A stretch of DNA of 41,733 bases from Paenibacillus sp. SYP-B3998 (GTDB lineage: Bacteria > Bacillota > Bacilli > Paenibacillales > NBRC-103111). How positions within the stretch are numbered: position 1 is the stretch's first letter; every line of letters starts with the position of its first letter. This document shows, piece after piece, positions 31,955 through 40,853 of this stretch. The notes beneath the pieces were generated by a model that saw only the letters and a list, made by a program, of their open reading frames with translations, made no database searches and was not told the DNA's origin. Position numbers and translations under genes: made by a program. The stretch covers positions 1-41,733 of the forward strand of contig NZ_JAAIKC010000024.1 of the NCBI RefSeq assembly GCF_010820665.1, in the 5' to 3' direction.

Positions 31955-33985
31955 TTGAGCATTAAAAAAATTAGTTCGTTTCGGATAGCGCCGATGCTTT
32001 TATCGTTCGCTGTCTTCTTCGGCGTCTTCTTCTCTTTGCCGGCTGGGTTCTCTCTGGCCAAAGAGGAGACAGAGCCAGGCGTTGATGCTGTTTTCGTGAT
32101 GGATAGCAGCTATTCGATGAACGCCACAGACAGAGATCGAATCGCTTCGGAAGTGGTTAAAATGTTTATGGATATGAGTGAGGCCGCTCATACCCGAATT
32201 GGTTTTGCTGCCTACAACCACAAGATTGTTGAATCACAAGAATTGACTTCATTGGCTACGGAAGAACAAAAGACAATTCTTAAGAAAAAAATCGAGAATT
32301 TAAGATTTTCGGGGTATACGGATCTTGGTTTGGGGCTCCGTAAAGGTGCCAATTTAATTCAAACCGGTAAAAATAGTACTTCCCGCCCAATCATGATCCT
32401 TTTATCCGATGGGGGTACTGACTTTGGACCTATTTCTACGGGGAGAAACGTCGAGGATTCCAACAAGGATGTAGAAAGCGTTATCAGTGTGGCTCAAAAA
32501 GAAGGGTACCCGATTTATACCGTAGGGCTGAACCACGATGGTTCTGTCAACGCTGCCCAACTAGACAAAATTGCCGCGCAAACAGGCGGTGTATCGTTCA
32601 TTACCGAAAGCGCTGCGGATTTACCGGATATTTTCAATAAAATATTCGCTAAACAAATCCGCTCCGTGCTCGTTCCAGTAGCCACAATCACCGCAACAGG
32701 AGACTTACAGGAAGTAACCGTGACGATTCCCAATGGGAGCATCAATGAAGCAAACATCATCTTACTGTCTCAGCATCCCATTACAGAGACGCATCTGTAT
32801 ACAAACGCTAACCATGTTCGATTTTATAAATCCGAGAAATACTCGCTTATGAAAATGCCCCAGCCACAGAAGGGTACTTATCTGCTGAAATTCAAGGGGA
32901 GTCCTGGCGATCTTGTGAAAATTAATGCCCTTCATAACTACAACGTACGTGCAGGTCTTGAACTGCCTCAAGTCGTCAAAGGAATTCCCGCTGCCATATC
33001 TGCCTTTCTCCTTAACGAGACTGACGGAAAAAAACTAACGGATGCTGATATCTACCAAACTTTAAAAGCAGAGCTTATTATCAAGGATTTAAGCACGAAT
33101 CAAGAGCAGCGACTGCCGATGTCGCTTAAAGATAACGGCTTTTCTGTAGAAACTACCTTTCTCCATTCTGGAAAATATCAGGCCAGCCTATTACTCAGCG
33201 GCCCCGATTTCTATCGGGAAGCTAGCTTGCAAGAATTTGAACTAACCAACACGTCGCCGGAGGCCGTTGGAGACGGGAACATCTTGTTAACCAGAGAAGA
33301 CGGGATCGCTACCCTTGATCTTTCGTCCTATTTTCGAGATGTGAATAAGGATAAGCTTAGCTACACGATCGACTCGATTGGCAATGAAAAGCCTGCTAAC
33401 TATTCGATCAATAACGACGGGTTTCTTCTTATTTCACCCGCTCGCACAGGGGAATCGATTTTAAAGCTAACGATAAAGGACCCTGAGGGAGGTACCATTA
33501 CTTCTAGCCTACACGTTACCATTCGCTCCATCTGGACTCGCTACATCATTATCGGGACTATTGTACTAGGCATACTGCTTATTGCCTTCCTCATCTGGTT
33601 GATGCTTCGCCCTAAGCCCAAATTTGTCGGACGACTTGAGGGCTACTTCTTAAATACAGCAAGCGGAAACGATGTTCCCGTTAAGTATTGGCCTTTGCCC
33701 TCCTTTGAAAAACAAAGGACGATCCGTCTTAGCGATCTATTCGCCAGCCTGGACATTAATGAACCTCTACCCGAAACAGAACGTATTACCATCCAAGCCG
33801 GAAAACAGGGTACTCTCTTGTTCAAGCACAATACGCGATGTTCCGTGGAAAAAGGAAAACTACCAATTCCTAAAAATAAAGTAGAAATCCTCCGTTATAA
33901 CGATAAAATTTACATTACCTTCGAAGACCATATCACGGAAGTAGAACTTCGTTATAAAGAAATAAAACCCAGCACCCTGTCATAG
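31955..33985 (+). CDS. Membrane-anchored extracellular vWA-domain protein
   Basis: 676 residues from a TTG (31955-31957) with AAAGGGG ten bases upstream; an ATG at 31931 (684 residues) lacks a Shine-Dalgarno. Signal peptide (RIAPMLLSFAVFFGVFFSLPAGFSLA), then a vWA domain (about 40-220) with VFVMDSSYSMNATD (MIDAS DxSxS), GYTDLGLGLRKG and ILLSDGGTD. Then beta domains, one TM helix (YIIIGTIVLGILLIAFLIWLML, near 535-560) and a cytoplasmic domain of about 115 residues. It resembles the outer half of the T6SS kinase PpkA (kinase-TM-vWA), whose kinase half may be the adjacent gene at 33980-34930. Confidence 0.82.
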   Translation: MSIKKISSFRIAPMLLSFAVFFGVFFSLPAGFSLAKEETEPGVDAVFVMDSSYSMNATDRDRIASEVVKMFMDMSEAAHTRIGFAAYNHKIVESQELTSLATEEQKTILKKKIENLRFSGYTDLGLGLRKGANLIQTGKNSTSRPIMILLSDGGTDFGPISTGRNVEDSNKDVESVISVAQKEGYPIYTVGLNHDGSVNAAQLDKIAAQTGGVSFITESAADLPDIFNKIFAKQIRSVLVPVATITATGDLQEVTVTIPNGSINEANIILLSQHPITETHLYTNANHVRFYKSEKYSLMKMPQPQKGTYLLKFKGSPGDLVKINALHNYNVRAGLELPQVVKGIPAAISAFLLNETDGKKLTDADIYQTLKAELIIKDLSTNQEQRLPMSLKDNGFSVETTFLHSGKYQASLLLSGPDFYREASLQEFELTNTSPEAVGDGNILLTREDGIATLDLSSYFRDVNKDKLSYTIDSIGNEKPANYSINNDGFLLISPARTGESILKLTIKDPEGGTITSSLHVTIRSIWTRYIIIGTIVLGILLIAFLIWLMLRPKPKFVGRLEGYFLNTASGNDVPVKYWPLPSFEKQRTIRLSDLFASLDINEPLPETERITIQAGKQGTLLFKHNTRCSVEKGKLPIPKNKVEILRYNDKIYITFEDHITEVELRYKEIKPSTLS

Positions 33986-34002
33986 ACGGGGGTTGGGTTT
34001 TT
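33964..34002. terminator. Bidirectional terminator between vWA and kinase genes
   Basis: AAAACCCA and TGGGTTTT arms around an inner CACCC/GGGGGT pairing, with T runs on the plus strand. It overlaps the last codons of both convergent genes, so each ends inside the hairpin. Confidence 0.75.
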
Positions 34003-34930
34003 CCTTTTTATTAGACTTGCCTATTCGTAATTCAAGGCATTTTAAACGATAATACTCCACATACAGTGCCGCCTTCATTAACCTGAGGGAAGGGCATCTT
34101 TGGGCAGATTTCACAGCCAATCCCCACATAATTATTGAAGATAACACGAAACCCACTCTTTTGTTAAGCGCTCTCACAGAGGGGATGTCATCTTGAAATA
34201 GTCTTTGGGATACATCCATGGGCGCGTGACCCGTCAGAACCTTGTAGATAATTGCTGCAAAACTAAATATGTCCGATATTTTCCCTTGGGCGGATTTTTC
34301 AGAATACAACTCAAGCGGTGAAAATCCTACCGATGTCATAATTGGATACTTGGAACCTTTGTCCGGAATGAGGGCAGAACCGAAATCTATCAATTGTGGG
34401 CTTCCGTCCTCAAGCATGATTACATTTCCCGGTTTGAGATCACGATGTATAATTCCATGTCCATGCATGTATTCAATAGCTTCTAATAAGGGGATTAGCG
34501 TGTCTTTCAATCTATCTGACATTGCCATCGGATTATCTGCAAGGATACTGCTCTCCAGGGTCTGCCCCTTGCAATAAGAGGTTACAAGATAGTTGGTTCC
34601 ATTTTGCTCAAAATCGTTGATATATCCTACAATGTTCTTGTGCCGTAATTGTTGTAGGATCAGAGCCTCTTTACGGAAAGCATCTCGCAGCTTATCAAAC
34701 TTTGCTTTACTCGATTGCATTTTGTAAATAACTGTCCTATTATCCATATCCCTCATCGCTAGGGCTTGGGGATAATACTCCTTGATGACTACAACCTCTC
34801 CGCTTTCAATATGACAACCGAGATAAACGATAGACAATTCGCTTGACGCCATATATCCAGTAAGTTTGTAAGTATCGTTCAGTAAACTGTTTATCTGCAG
34901 ATGATTACCACAGTGGTTTTCTTGATTCAT
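33980..34930 (-). CDS. Ser/Thr protein kinase
   Basis: 316 residues from MNQENHCGN (ATG 34928-34930, AAGGAG eight bases upstream). Kinase motifs: VVIKEYYP (VAIK Lys), a Glu in the following helix (FRKEALILQQLRHKNIV), HRDLKPGN (catalytic loop), LIDFGSA (DFG), SPLE (APE-like). The glycine loop is degenerate (YMASSELSIVY). No TM or external domain, only a basic tail. It converges with the vWA gene, with ends overlapping by 6 bp, and lies next to the machine operon that encodes two FHA proteins and a PP2C phosphatase. It is the probable kinase of that circuit. Confidence 0.88.
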   Translation of the reverse strand: MNQENHCGNHLQINSLLNDTYKLTGYMASSELSIVYLGCHIESGEVVVIKEYYPQALAMRDMDNRTVIYKMQSSKAKFDKLRDAFRKEALILQQLRHKNIVGYINDFEQNGTNYLVTSYCKGQTLESSILADNPMAMSDRLKDTLIPLLEAIEYMHGHGIIHRDLKPGNVIMLEDGSPQLIDFGSALIPDKGSKYPIMTSVGFSPLELYSEKSAQGKISDIFSFAAIIYKVLTGHAPMDVSQRLFQDDIPSVRALNKRVGFVLSSIIMWGLAVKSAQRCPSLRLMKAALYVEYYRLKCLELRIGKSNKKEKPNPRL

Positions 34931-35200
34931 GAAAATGACTCCTTCGTTTGATGCTGGTTCGTTTTGCAAGTAATGCACAAATCTGATTTTCATGCCCACT
35001 GTAAATTAACCAAAAGAAGATACCTCAGGTGAATTTGACGAATCGAAACATACCAAGCTCAAGAAATGATTGCTTTTTATCTTCATTCAACCACGTTATT
35101 GGGGAACTATGCAATACCTCCAACTGTTAAGACAGTAAGTACTCGACTGAAACCACAAGCTTTAGCCCTCATTTACAAGGGTCCGTCGCAATTTTCAGTG

Positions 35201-35346
35201 GCACAGATCAGCAACCAACCCAGGGTGCGGGCAAGGGCCAAGGTGCAGGTGATCAAGCGGTGAGGATTACTATGAAGCCAAGGTCGAAACCTCACTTCAA
35301 TGCGCTAATTATCTGATGGACACCTCCGGGTCCATGGGTATTTCAG
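35201..35346 (+). pseudogene. Decayed yhbH fragment
   Basis: 35201-35294 matches 37955-38035 of the intact yhbH (GTD.QP.QGAGKGQGAGDQ segment, then DYYEA) with a one-base frameshift. 35302-35346 then matches 38293-38340 (SNALIIAMMDTSGSMG). About 260 bp in between are missing. Same orientation as the intact gene 2.7 kb away. A remnant of an ancient tandem copy. The region 35000-35200 shows no gene. Confidence 0.75.
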
Positions 35347-35354
35347 AAATAACT

Positions 35355-35408
35355 AAAAAGTCTGCTTGATCTCCGATGCTTGGTCGCAGGAGGCTAGGCA
35401 GACTTTTT
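35355..35408. terminator. Bidirectional terminator hairpin
   Basis: Perfect 11-bp arms AAAAAGTCTGC (35355-35365) and GCAGACTTTTT (35398-35408) with internal partial pairing. T-rich on both strands. It can end transcripts of ndk (minus) and whatever enters from the left. Confidence 0.75.
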
Positions 35409-35488
35409 GATTACGTTTTACTTTGTGCAAACATGTCGTTCACATGCAATGGGCCTTGGATGTAGAGTTCGGGAAACACACACACCGT

Positions 35489-35896
35489 TTACTTACTGCT
35501 AAAAAATAATTGAATTTCTCGACTCGCGTTATCCGGTGAATCGGAGCCATGGATAATATTAAATGCGACATCGAGCCCATAGTCTCCCCGGATCGTTCCA
35601 GGCAGTGCTTCCGCCGGATTCGTGGCTCCAATTAAGGAACGTGAATTCTGAACAGCGCCCTTCCCCTCAACAATCATGGCAAACACTGGACCTGAAGTAA
35701 TATAGTCAACCAGCTCGCCAAAAAATGCTTTTGCTTTAAGATGGCCATAATGGGTTTCAGCGGTTTCTCTCGAAATATTCATCAACTCGGCTTTAACTAG
35801 CCGCAGACTTTTTTTCTCAAATCGGGTAACAATCTCCCCAATTAGTCCCCGCTCCACCCCGTCAGGCTTAATCATGATAAATGCTTTCTCACTCAT
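35489..35896 (-). CDS. ndk: Nucleoside diphosphate kinase
   Basis: 135 residues; the family is usually 140-150. Transfers the gamma phosphate between NTP and NDP. Conserved elements: AFIMIKPDGVERGLIGEIVTRFE, THYGHLKAKAFF, SGPVFAMIVEG, RSLIGATNPAEALPGTIRGDYG and NIIHGSDSPDNASREIQLFF with the catalytic His. It is slightly divergent (a short AVQNSRSL turn where most have AR.MIG). Stop at 35489. No link to neighbours evident. Confidence 0.95.
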   Translation of the reverse strand: MSEKAFIMIKPDGVERGLIGEIVTRFEKKSLRLVKAELMNISRETAETHYGHLKAKAFFGELVDYITSGPVFAMIVEGKGAVQNSRSLIGATNPAEALPGTIRGDYGLDVAFNIIHGSDSPDNASREIQLFFSSK

Positions 35897-36421
35897 CTGC
35901 TTCGTCTCCTCACATTTTTTGTTTGATCTGCACCCTCAATATTCAACAATTATGTTTTTTTTCTTACTGTTAAACTACGAAAGATCTCAATGCTCAATCA
36001 TAGGTTTCTCTTATCTTAACCACAACTATTGAAACTCGCTGTAATTTATCTCACACTTTGATGATTTGGAACCCTTACATGGACTTTTTTCATTTCACAT
36101 CCCGAGGAAACATTCTATTTGGAGCCTTCAACATTTCTCAACACGCTTTCCCTTTGTCACATAATGGACAAACGAAAAGCATGTGTCTAGCATTGATCAA
36201 ATCGCAAGGTTTATTCGTACTAATTGATTCATATCAAGGGTTTTTGCGGTTAGTATATACGACAGATACGCTCAAACCCAAACAAGAAGCGGAAGATTCT
36301 GCGTGTTGAATCCTCCCAAAGAACCTTTTTTACCAAATATTTACGTGTAAATGATTTACTAATATACCAAACCGATATACTATTAGACATGAAATACATA
36401 ACTATTTGGGAGGCTATTAGA
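35897..36421. other. Non-coding interval
   Basis: No credible gene. One open frame at 36058-36309 has no ribosome binding site and no recognisable family. Near 36339-36380 there is an ATTTAC/GTAAAT inverted repeat and a TATACT -10-like box that may serve the gene at 36422. Confidence 0.5.
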
Positions 36422-36871
36422 ATGAAAACACTAGTCAGGAATACCGCCGTTATCGTGGCATTAGGTGCCTTAATCGTATCCGCACTGCCAGTTGTAGCAA
36501 TGGCCGCGTCCAGCACAGCCCCAAGTTATTCTTTAATAACAACTCAATCTTATGGCGATATCAAAAGAGTGCCTGTCAGTGATAATTCTAATGTAGGTTG
36601 GGTCGCTTATGTCCTCGATGGCAACACCCATAAATACATTGTTAATTTGAACGGCGCACCTTACGGTGCACGCAAAACCATCCTTACCAATCAAGCCGTT
36701 CCGTATGGCTGGGCATTTACGACCTATGACGGAAAAACGCAAAATATTTTAAATCTCAACGGCGCTCCCATTGGCAGCATTGATAGTGTTTTAGACAGCT
36801 CTCCGATTCCTAGCGGCTGGGTTGTAATTGCCAGAAACAATGGAATCAAATCGATTAAAAAAGTTTCGTAA
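36422..36871 (+). CDS. Small secreted protein with NLNGAP repeats
   Basis: 149 residues from the ATG at 36422, with GGGAGG at good spacing; the longer frame from 36389 lacks one. Signal peptide (TAVIVALGALIVSALPVVAMA, cleavage after AMA). The mature part has two repeats: YIVNLNGAPYGARKTIL and NILNLNGAPIGSIDSVL, each followed by a (V/I)P(Y/S)GW turn. No family recognised. Followed by a clear terminator. Confidence 0.65.
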   Translation: MKTLVRNTAVIVALGALIVSALPVVAMAASSTAPSYSLITTQSYGDIKRVPVSDNSNVGWVAYVLDGNTHKYIVNLNGAPYGARKTILTNQAVPYGWAFTTYDGKTQNILNLNGAPIGSIDSVLDSSPIPSGWVVIARNNGIKSIKKVS

Positions 36872-36930
36872 TCAATCGTATTTTCAAAGTAAACATTGTG
36901 TATCAATTGAGCAAGCAAACAAAGGACGAA

Positions 36931-36958
36931 AGAGACGGCTTTGGCTGTCTCTTTTTTT
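36931..36958 (+). terminator. Intrinsic terminator
   Basis: Stem AGAGACGGC with GGCTGTCTCT (one G-T pair), 4-nt loop, then a T7 run on the plus strand. Ends the small secreted protein gene. Confidence 0.9.
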
Positions 36959-37110
36959 ATTTCCGCATTAACTCCCAATAGAGCTTCCGAAAATTCATAT
37001 AAAATTATAGCTTTGCAGTGCTGCTGAACCGAGTAAAAATAGAAAAGTACCTACGTCCTACTGAGATGTTATCAAACCAATTTTGATTGATTAGGACTCC
37101 AAAATAAAAA

Positions 37111-37148
37111 GCTGCTCAAGCTCATCATTTAGCGACGAGAAGAGCAGC
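37111..37148 (-). terminator. Terminator for the small hydrophilic gene
   Basis: GCTGCTC and GAGCAGC arms with inner pairing; T5-A-T4 run follows on the minus strand. Lies 12 bp past the stop at 37160. Confidence 0.75.
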
Positions 37149-37159
37149 CCCCCAGTTGC

Positions 37160-37330
37160 TTAAACTTGATTTTTAGGGATACCATTTAAGCTAGGGACGT
37201 AATCAGCGGCATTGTCACTCGTTAGTGTTTGCGCTTCTTCGGTGAAATTAGCGTTATTCTGCTGATTATCTTTCTTATCTGCTCGGTTATCTTCGCGATC
37301 ATATTTGGGATCTGCGTCATTTTTGGGCAT
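37160..37330 (-). CDS. Small hydrophilic protein of unknown function
   Basis: 56 residues from MPKNDADPKYDRED (ATG 37328-37330 with GGAGGTG seven bases upstream; the upstream ATG lies inside the Shine-Dalgarno region). Very rich in Asp, Asn, Gln and Lys, no hydrophobic helix, so probably unfolded. It has its own terminator. Such small polar proteins are common in spore formers, but I do not recognise it. Confidence 0.6.
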   Translation of the reverse strand: MPKNDADPKYDREDNRADKKDNQQNNANFTEEAQTLTSDNAADYVPSLNGIPKNQV

Positions 37331-37343
37331 AGTATTCACCTCC

Positions 37344-37370
37344 ATCGTCTCACACTTAGTATGAGACGAT
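37344..37370 (-). promoter_or_regulatory. Leader hairpin or operator before the small hydrophilic gene
   Basis: Perfect 9-bp arms ATCGTCTCA and TGAGACGAT with a 9-nt loop. On the minus strand it ends directly against the GGAGG of the small gene, so in RNA it could affect ribosome access; in DNA it could be an operator. Confidence 0.5.
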
Positions 37371-37594
37371 TTCTTGCATTTTATCCCAGTTTTCGAACTA
37401 CGAAGCCCTTAATCCATCGTTAAACGTCCAGAATTCCTCATTCCTGCCTTTATCCATTAGTGAACATATGTTTGGTATTCAAATTAATAAAACGCCTCAG
37501 AAACGATTGCAAACGAGCAAATGGTCGATGGGCAATAAAAAAAACAACCCGTTTTACATAAAAAGCAACTCGTTCACATAACCTTCCTTCACTT

Positions 37595-37623
37595 GAATAT
37601 AGTTAGTAATAAGCTCATATCAA
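37595..37623 (+). promoter_or_regulatory. Possible sigma-E promoter of yhbH-spoVR
   Basis: GAATATA, 14 bp, CATATCAA resembles the mother-cell sigma-E consensus (ATATT, 14-15 bp, CATAC..T). Both downstream genes belong to the sporulation programme in Bacillus. The rest of 37371-37677 shows no gene. Confidence 0.35.
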
Positions 37624-37677
37624 CGAAAACTAATGTCTATCTGGCTTGGATTTTAATATTTCCAGGAGGTGTCCCGC

Positions 37678-38835
37678 ATGACAGAACCCTTATTTATCGT
37701 TTCCCGCGAGGATTGGTCGCTGCACCGCAAAGGATACCAGGATCAGAATCGTCATCAAGAAAAGGTGCGAGAAGCAATCAAGCAGAATCTGCCTGATTTG
37801 GTGACTGACGAGAGTATTGTCATGTCCAATGGCAAACAAGTCGTGAAGGTCCCTATAAAAAGCCTTGATGAATACCGTTTTCGCTACAATTACAGTAAAG
37901 GAAAACACGTCGGCCAGGGTGACGGCGACTCGCAGGTTGGCGATGTGCTTGGCACAGATCCGCAACCAGCCCAAGGCGCGGGCAAGGGCCAAGGGGCCGG
38001 TGATCAAGCCGGAGAGGACTACTACGAAGCCGAAGTTAGTATGGAAGAGCTTCAGAATATGCTGTTTGCGGAGCTTGAGCTGCCTAACCTACAGCAGAAA
38101 GAAAAACGCAATATGACGACAACCGAAGTGATTTTCAACGATATTCGCAAAAAAGGCATCATGTCGAATATCGACAAAAAACGTACCATTATAGAAAATC
38201 TGCGCCGAAACGCCAGGACCAGCGATCCTGGTATTCATCATATTTCTCCCGATGACCTTCGCTTCAAAACCTGGGAAGAGGTCGAGAAGCCGCACTCCAA
38301 TGCGCTGATTATTGCCATGATGGACACCTCTGGCTCCATGGGCTCCTTTGAGAAATACATCGCCCGCAGCTTCTTTTTTTGGATGACCCGCTTCCTTCGG
38401 ACGAAATATGAGAACGTCGAGATCGTCTTCATTGCCCATCATACGGAGGCCAAAGAGGTTACGGAGGAAGAATTTTTCACAAAAGGGGAAAGTGGAGGCA
38501 CGATCTGCTCTTCCGCCTATCAAGTAGCGATCGATATCATCGATAAACGCTACCCGCCATCGCAATTTAATATTTATCCTTTCCACTTCTCAGATGGAGA
38601 TAATTTGACCTCGGACAACGAACGTTGTGTGAAGCTCATCTCCCAATTATTGGAGCGCTCTAACATGTTCGGTTACGGGGAAGTCAATCAGTACAATCGG
38701 AGCAGCACGTTGATGTCAGCTTTTCGCAACATTCATGACCCTAGATTTCTTCATTATATAATCCGTGAAAAAGGTGAAGTGTATAAAGCGCTCAAAACCT
38801 TTTTTACCAATCAGGAAGGAGTGACGGCTCCATGA
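37678..38835 (+). CDS. yhbH: Sporulation protein YhbH (DUF444 family)
   Basis: 385 residues from the ATG at 37678, with AGGAGG eight bases upstream. Typical YhbH: FIVSREDWSLHRKGYQDQNRHQEKVREAI, VKVPIKSLDEYRFRYNYSKGKHVGQGDGD, a low-complexity QGAGKGQGAGDQ stretch, and a vWA-like domain with MMDTSGSMGSFEKY. In Bacillus it is expressed in the mother cell, next to spoVR and prkA. Here it overlaps spoVR by 4 bp (ATGA). A decayed copy lies at 35201. Confidence 0.95.
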   Translation: MTEPLFIVSREDWSLHRKGYQDQNRHQEKVREAIKQNLPDLVTDESIVMSNGKQVVKVPIKSLDEYRFRYNYSKGKHVGQGDGDSQVGDVLGTDPQPAQGAGKGQGAGDQAGEDYYEAEVSMEELQNMLFAELELPNLQQKEKRNMTTTEVIFNDIRKKGIMSNIDKKRTIIENLRRNARTSDPGIHHISPDDLRFKTWEEVEKPHSNALIIAMMDTSGSMGSFEKYIARSFFFWMTRFLRTKYENVEIVFIAHHTEAKEVTEEEFFTKGESGGTICSSAYQVAIDIIDKRYPPSQFNIYPFHFSDGDNLTSDNERCVKLISQLLERSNMFGYGEVNQYNRSSTLMSAFRNIHDPRFLHYIIREKGEVYKALKTFFTNQEGVTAP

Positions 38836-40262
38836 GCAAGTCCGAGATCCAACAGCTTGAATATGCCATTGCAGAAATTACAGAAATCGCTGATGGCTTT
38901 GGTTTGGACTATTTTCCGATGCGCTATGAAATATGTCCAGCCGAGGTCATTTACACCTTCGGCGCTTACGGGATGCCGACCCGCTACAGTCACTGGAGCT
39001 TCGGTAAAAATTTCCATCGCATGAAGACCCAATATGATCTAGGACTTAGCAAAATTTATGAATTAGTTATAAACTCCGATCCCTGTTATGCTTTTCTGCT
39101 TGATGGGAATTCTCTCATCCAGAATAAGCTCATTGTTGCGCATGTTCTTGCACATTGCGATTTTTTCAAAAATAACATTCGCTTTTCTAAAACCAACCGC
39201 AATATGGTGGAAAGCATGTCTGCAACAGCGGAACGCATTCGTCAGTATGAAATCGAACATGGCACCGATGAAGTCGAGCAATTCATCGATGCGGTACTGG
39301 CCATTCAGGAGCATGTCGATCCGGTGCTTACTCTCTCTTACGACCAATCTAGAAAACGCCAAGAAACGCATAAAGCGACTACCCCAACTGCTCGCTCCGA
39401 GGCTACTTATGGCTATGAAGATTTATGGGGACTTGATGAAAAAGAACAATCAGCGGACACGGATAAAGAAGATGCAAAACGTTTTCCAGTAAGGCCAGAA
39501 AAAGATATTTTGCTCTTCATCGAAGAGAATGCGCCTTACATGGAGGAATGGCAGCGTGATATTTTGACGATGCTACGCGATGAGATGCTCTATTTCTGGC
39601 CGCAGCTAGAGACGAAAATCATGAACGAAGGCTGGGCTTCGTACTGGCATCAGCGCATTCTGCGTGAGCTCGACCTGAACGAAGAAGAAACCATTGAGTA
39701 CTCCAAACTAAATTCATCGGTCGTTGTACCGTCTCGGCACACGCTGAACCCTTACTATCTGGGACTTAAGATATTTGAGGATATAGAGAAACGTTGGGAC
39801 AATCCAACGGAAGAGGAAATCCGTAGGGACGGCCGTAAGCCAGGCGAAGGTCGCCGCAAAATGTTCGAAGTACGAGAATACGAATCTGACACTTCATTTA
39901 TCCGTAATTACATGAACAAACCGCTTGTGGAGGAGCTCGATCTGTACGTTTTCGAGAAAAAAGGACCTGAGTGGAAAATTACTGATAAAACTTGGGAGAA
40001 CATTCGCGATCAACTCGTGTACTCTCGCGTTAATGGAGGTTTTCCTTACATCGTCGTTGAAGACGGCGACTATCAACGCACTGGGGAACTGTACCTCTCC
40101 CACGCTTTCGAAGGGGTTGAACTTGACCTGAAATACGTGGAACGAACGCTTCCTTATATTTACAAGCTCTGGGGTAAACCCATTCATATGCATACAATCG
40201 TGGAGGATAAACCAGTGTTGTTCAGCTATGACGGAAAAAAACATCATCGCCGTTTCTTATAA
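38832..40262 (+). CDS. spoVR: SpoVR family protein
   Basis: 476 residues. Contains FGLDYFPMRYEICPAEVIYTFGAYGMPTRYSHWSFGK, the repeated FLD/HVLAHCDFFKNN, a zinc-type NEGWASYWHQRI (conserved in SpoVR) and a C-terminal domain ending in the YDGKKH motif. Involved in spore cortex formation in Bacillus. The ATG overlaps the yhbH stop, so the pair is an operon. Confidence 0.97.
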   Translation: MSKSEIQQLEYAIAEITEIADGFGLDYFPMRYEICPAEVIYTFGAYGMPTRYSHWSFGKNFHRMKTQYDLGLSKIYELVINSDPCYAFLLDGNSLIQNKLIVAHVLAHCDFFKNNIRFSKTNRNMVESMSATAERIRQYEIEHGTDEVEQFIDAVLAIQEHVDPVLTLSYDQSRKRQETHKATTPTARSEATYGYEDLWGLDEKEQSADTDKEDAKRFPVRPEKDILLFIEENAPYMEEWQRDILTMLRDEMLYFWPQLETKIMNEGWASYWHQRILRELDLNEEETIEYSKLNSSVVVPSRHTLNPYYLGLKIFEDIEKRWDNPTEEEIRRDGRKPGEGRRKMFEVREYESDTSFIRNYMNKPLVEELDLYVFEKKGPEWKITDKTWENIRDQLVYSRVNGGFPYIVVEDGDYQRTGELYLSHAFEGVELDLKYVERTLPYIYKLWGKPIHMHTIVEDKPVLFSYDGKKHHRRFL

Positions 40263-40343
40263 AAGCCTTTCTTAAACAAGTGGAAATTCGACAACGCTAA
40301 TCGACGGACTTAGATGAAAATACTTTGTAGGAGCTGACACAAG

Positions 40344-40556
40344 TTGATAATGAATATATTATTCAATATGAAGCCGATTACTGTTCATTTCATTGGTACC
40401 GATCACAAACTAATTCCTTCCCTCATTCATGCCCTGCGTAATAACAAATTCACCATTATGAATCTCGTCCATTCGTTGGAACGAGTAGATTTATTCAGTT
40501 CGGAAGCGATACTGTATTCCAAAGATGGGAATAAAGCAAGAATTCCGATTTTTTAG
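40344..40556 (+). CDS. Small protein of unknown function
   Basis: 70 residues from a TTG (40344-40346) with TAGGAG nine bases upstream; an ATG two codons later is too far from it. Reads KPITVHFIGTDHKLIPSLIHALRNNKFTIMNLVHSLERVDLF, which looks like a small alpha/beta domain. A good terminator follows, which supports it as a real gene. Confidence 0.5.
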   Translation: MIMNILFNMKPITVHFIGTDHKLIPSLIHALRNNKFTIMNLVHSLERVDLFSSEAILYSKDGNKARIPIF

Positions 40557-40580
40557 GCAAAGCTGTACATAAGTGAACAA

Positions 40581-40625
40581 AAGGCTATTTTTGTAAGTTA
40601 ACCACTTACAGGGCAGCCTTTTTTC
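40581..40625 (+). terminator. Intrinsic terminator
   Basis: Outer stem AAGGCT/AGCCTT and inner stem GTAAGT/ACTTAC, then a T6 run on the plus strand. Confidence 0.8.
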
Positions 40626-40784
40626 TTCGTTCATTTCTATTCATATCCTACGAATATTCCGAGAAACGGCTCCTCATTTTGAGCGAGCCTTCTGACTATG
40701 TACACCATAAATAAAAAAAGAGCGCAGGAGATTTTTCCCCGGTGTGCAAAAAGATTTGATGCATACATATATACCTTATTTACT

Positions 40785-40800
40785 TTTACCGTACGGTAAA
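40785..40800. promoter_or_regulatory. Perfect 16-bp palindrome, candidate operator
   Basis: TTTACCGTACGGTAAA. Sites of this kind (ACCGTACGGT core) are bound by TetR-like dimers. It lies 130 bp before the DJ-1 family gene. No regulator gene is in the window, so its role is open. Confidence 0.5.
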
Positions 40801-40853
40801 TCTATTCAAGTTATTGAAGTTCTGTCGGAATTAATAAAATTTCATCAAATATA

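Noticed and set aside
36058..36309. Plus-strand open frame of 83 codons
   Set aside because: No Shine-Dalgarno, no recognisable motif, poor codon structure; treated as non-coding.
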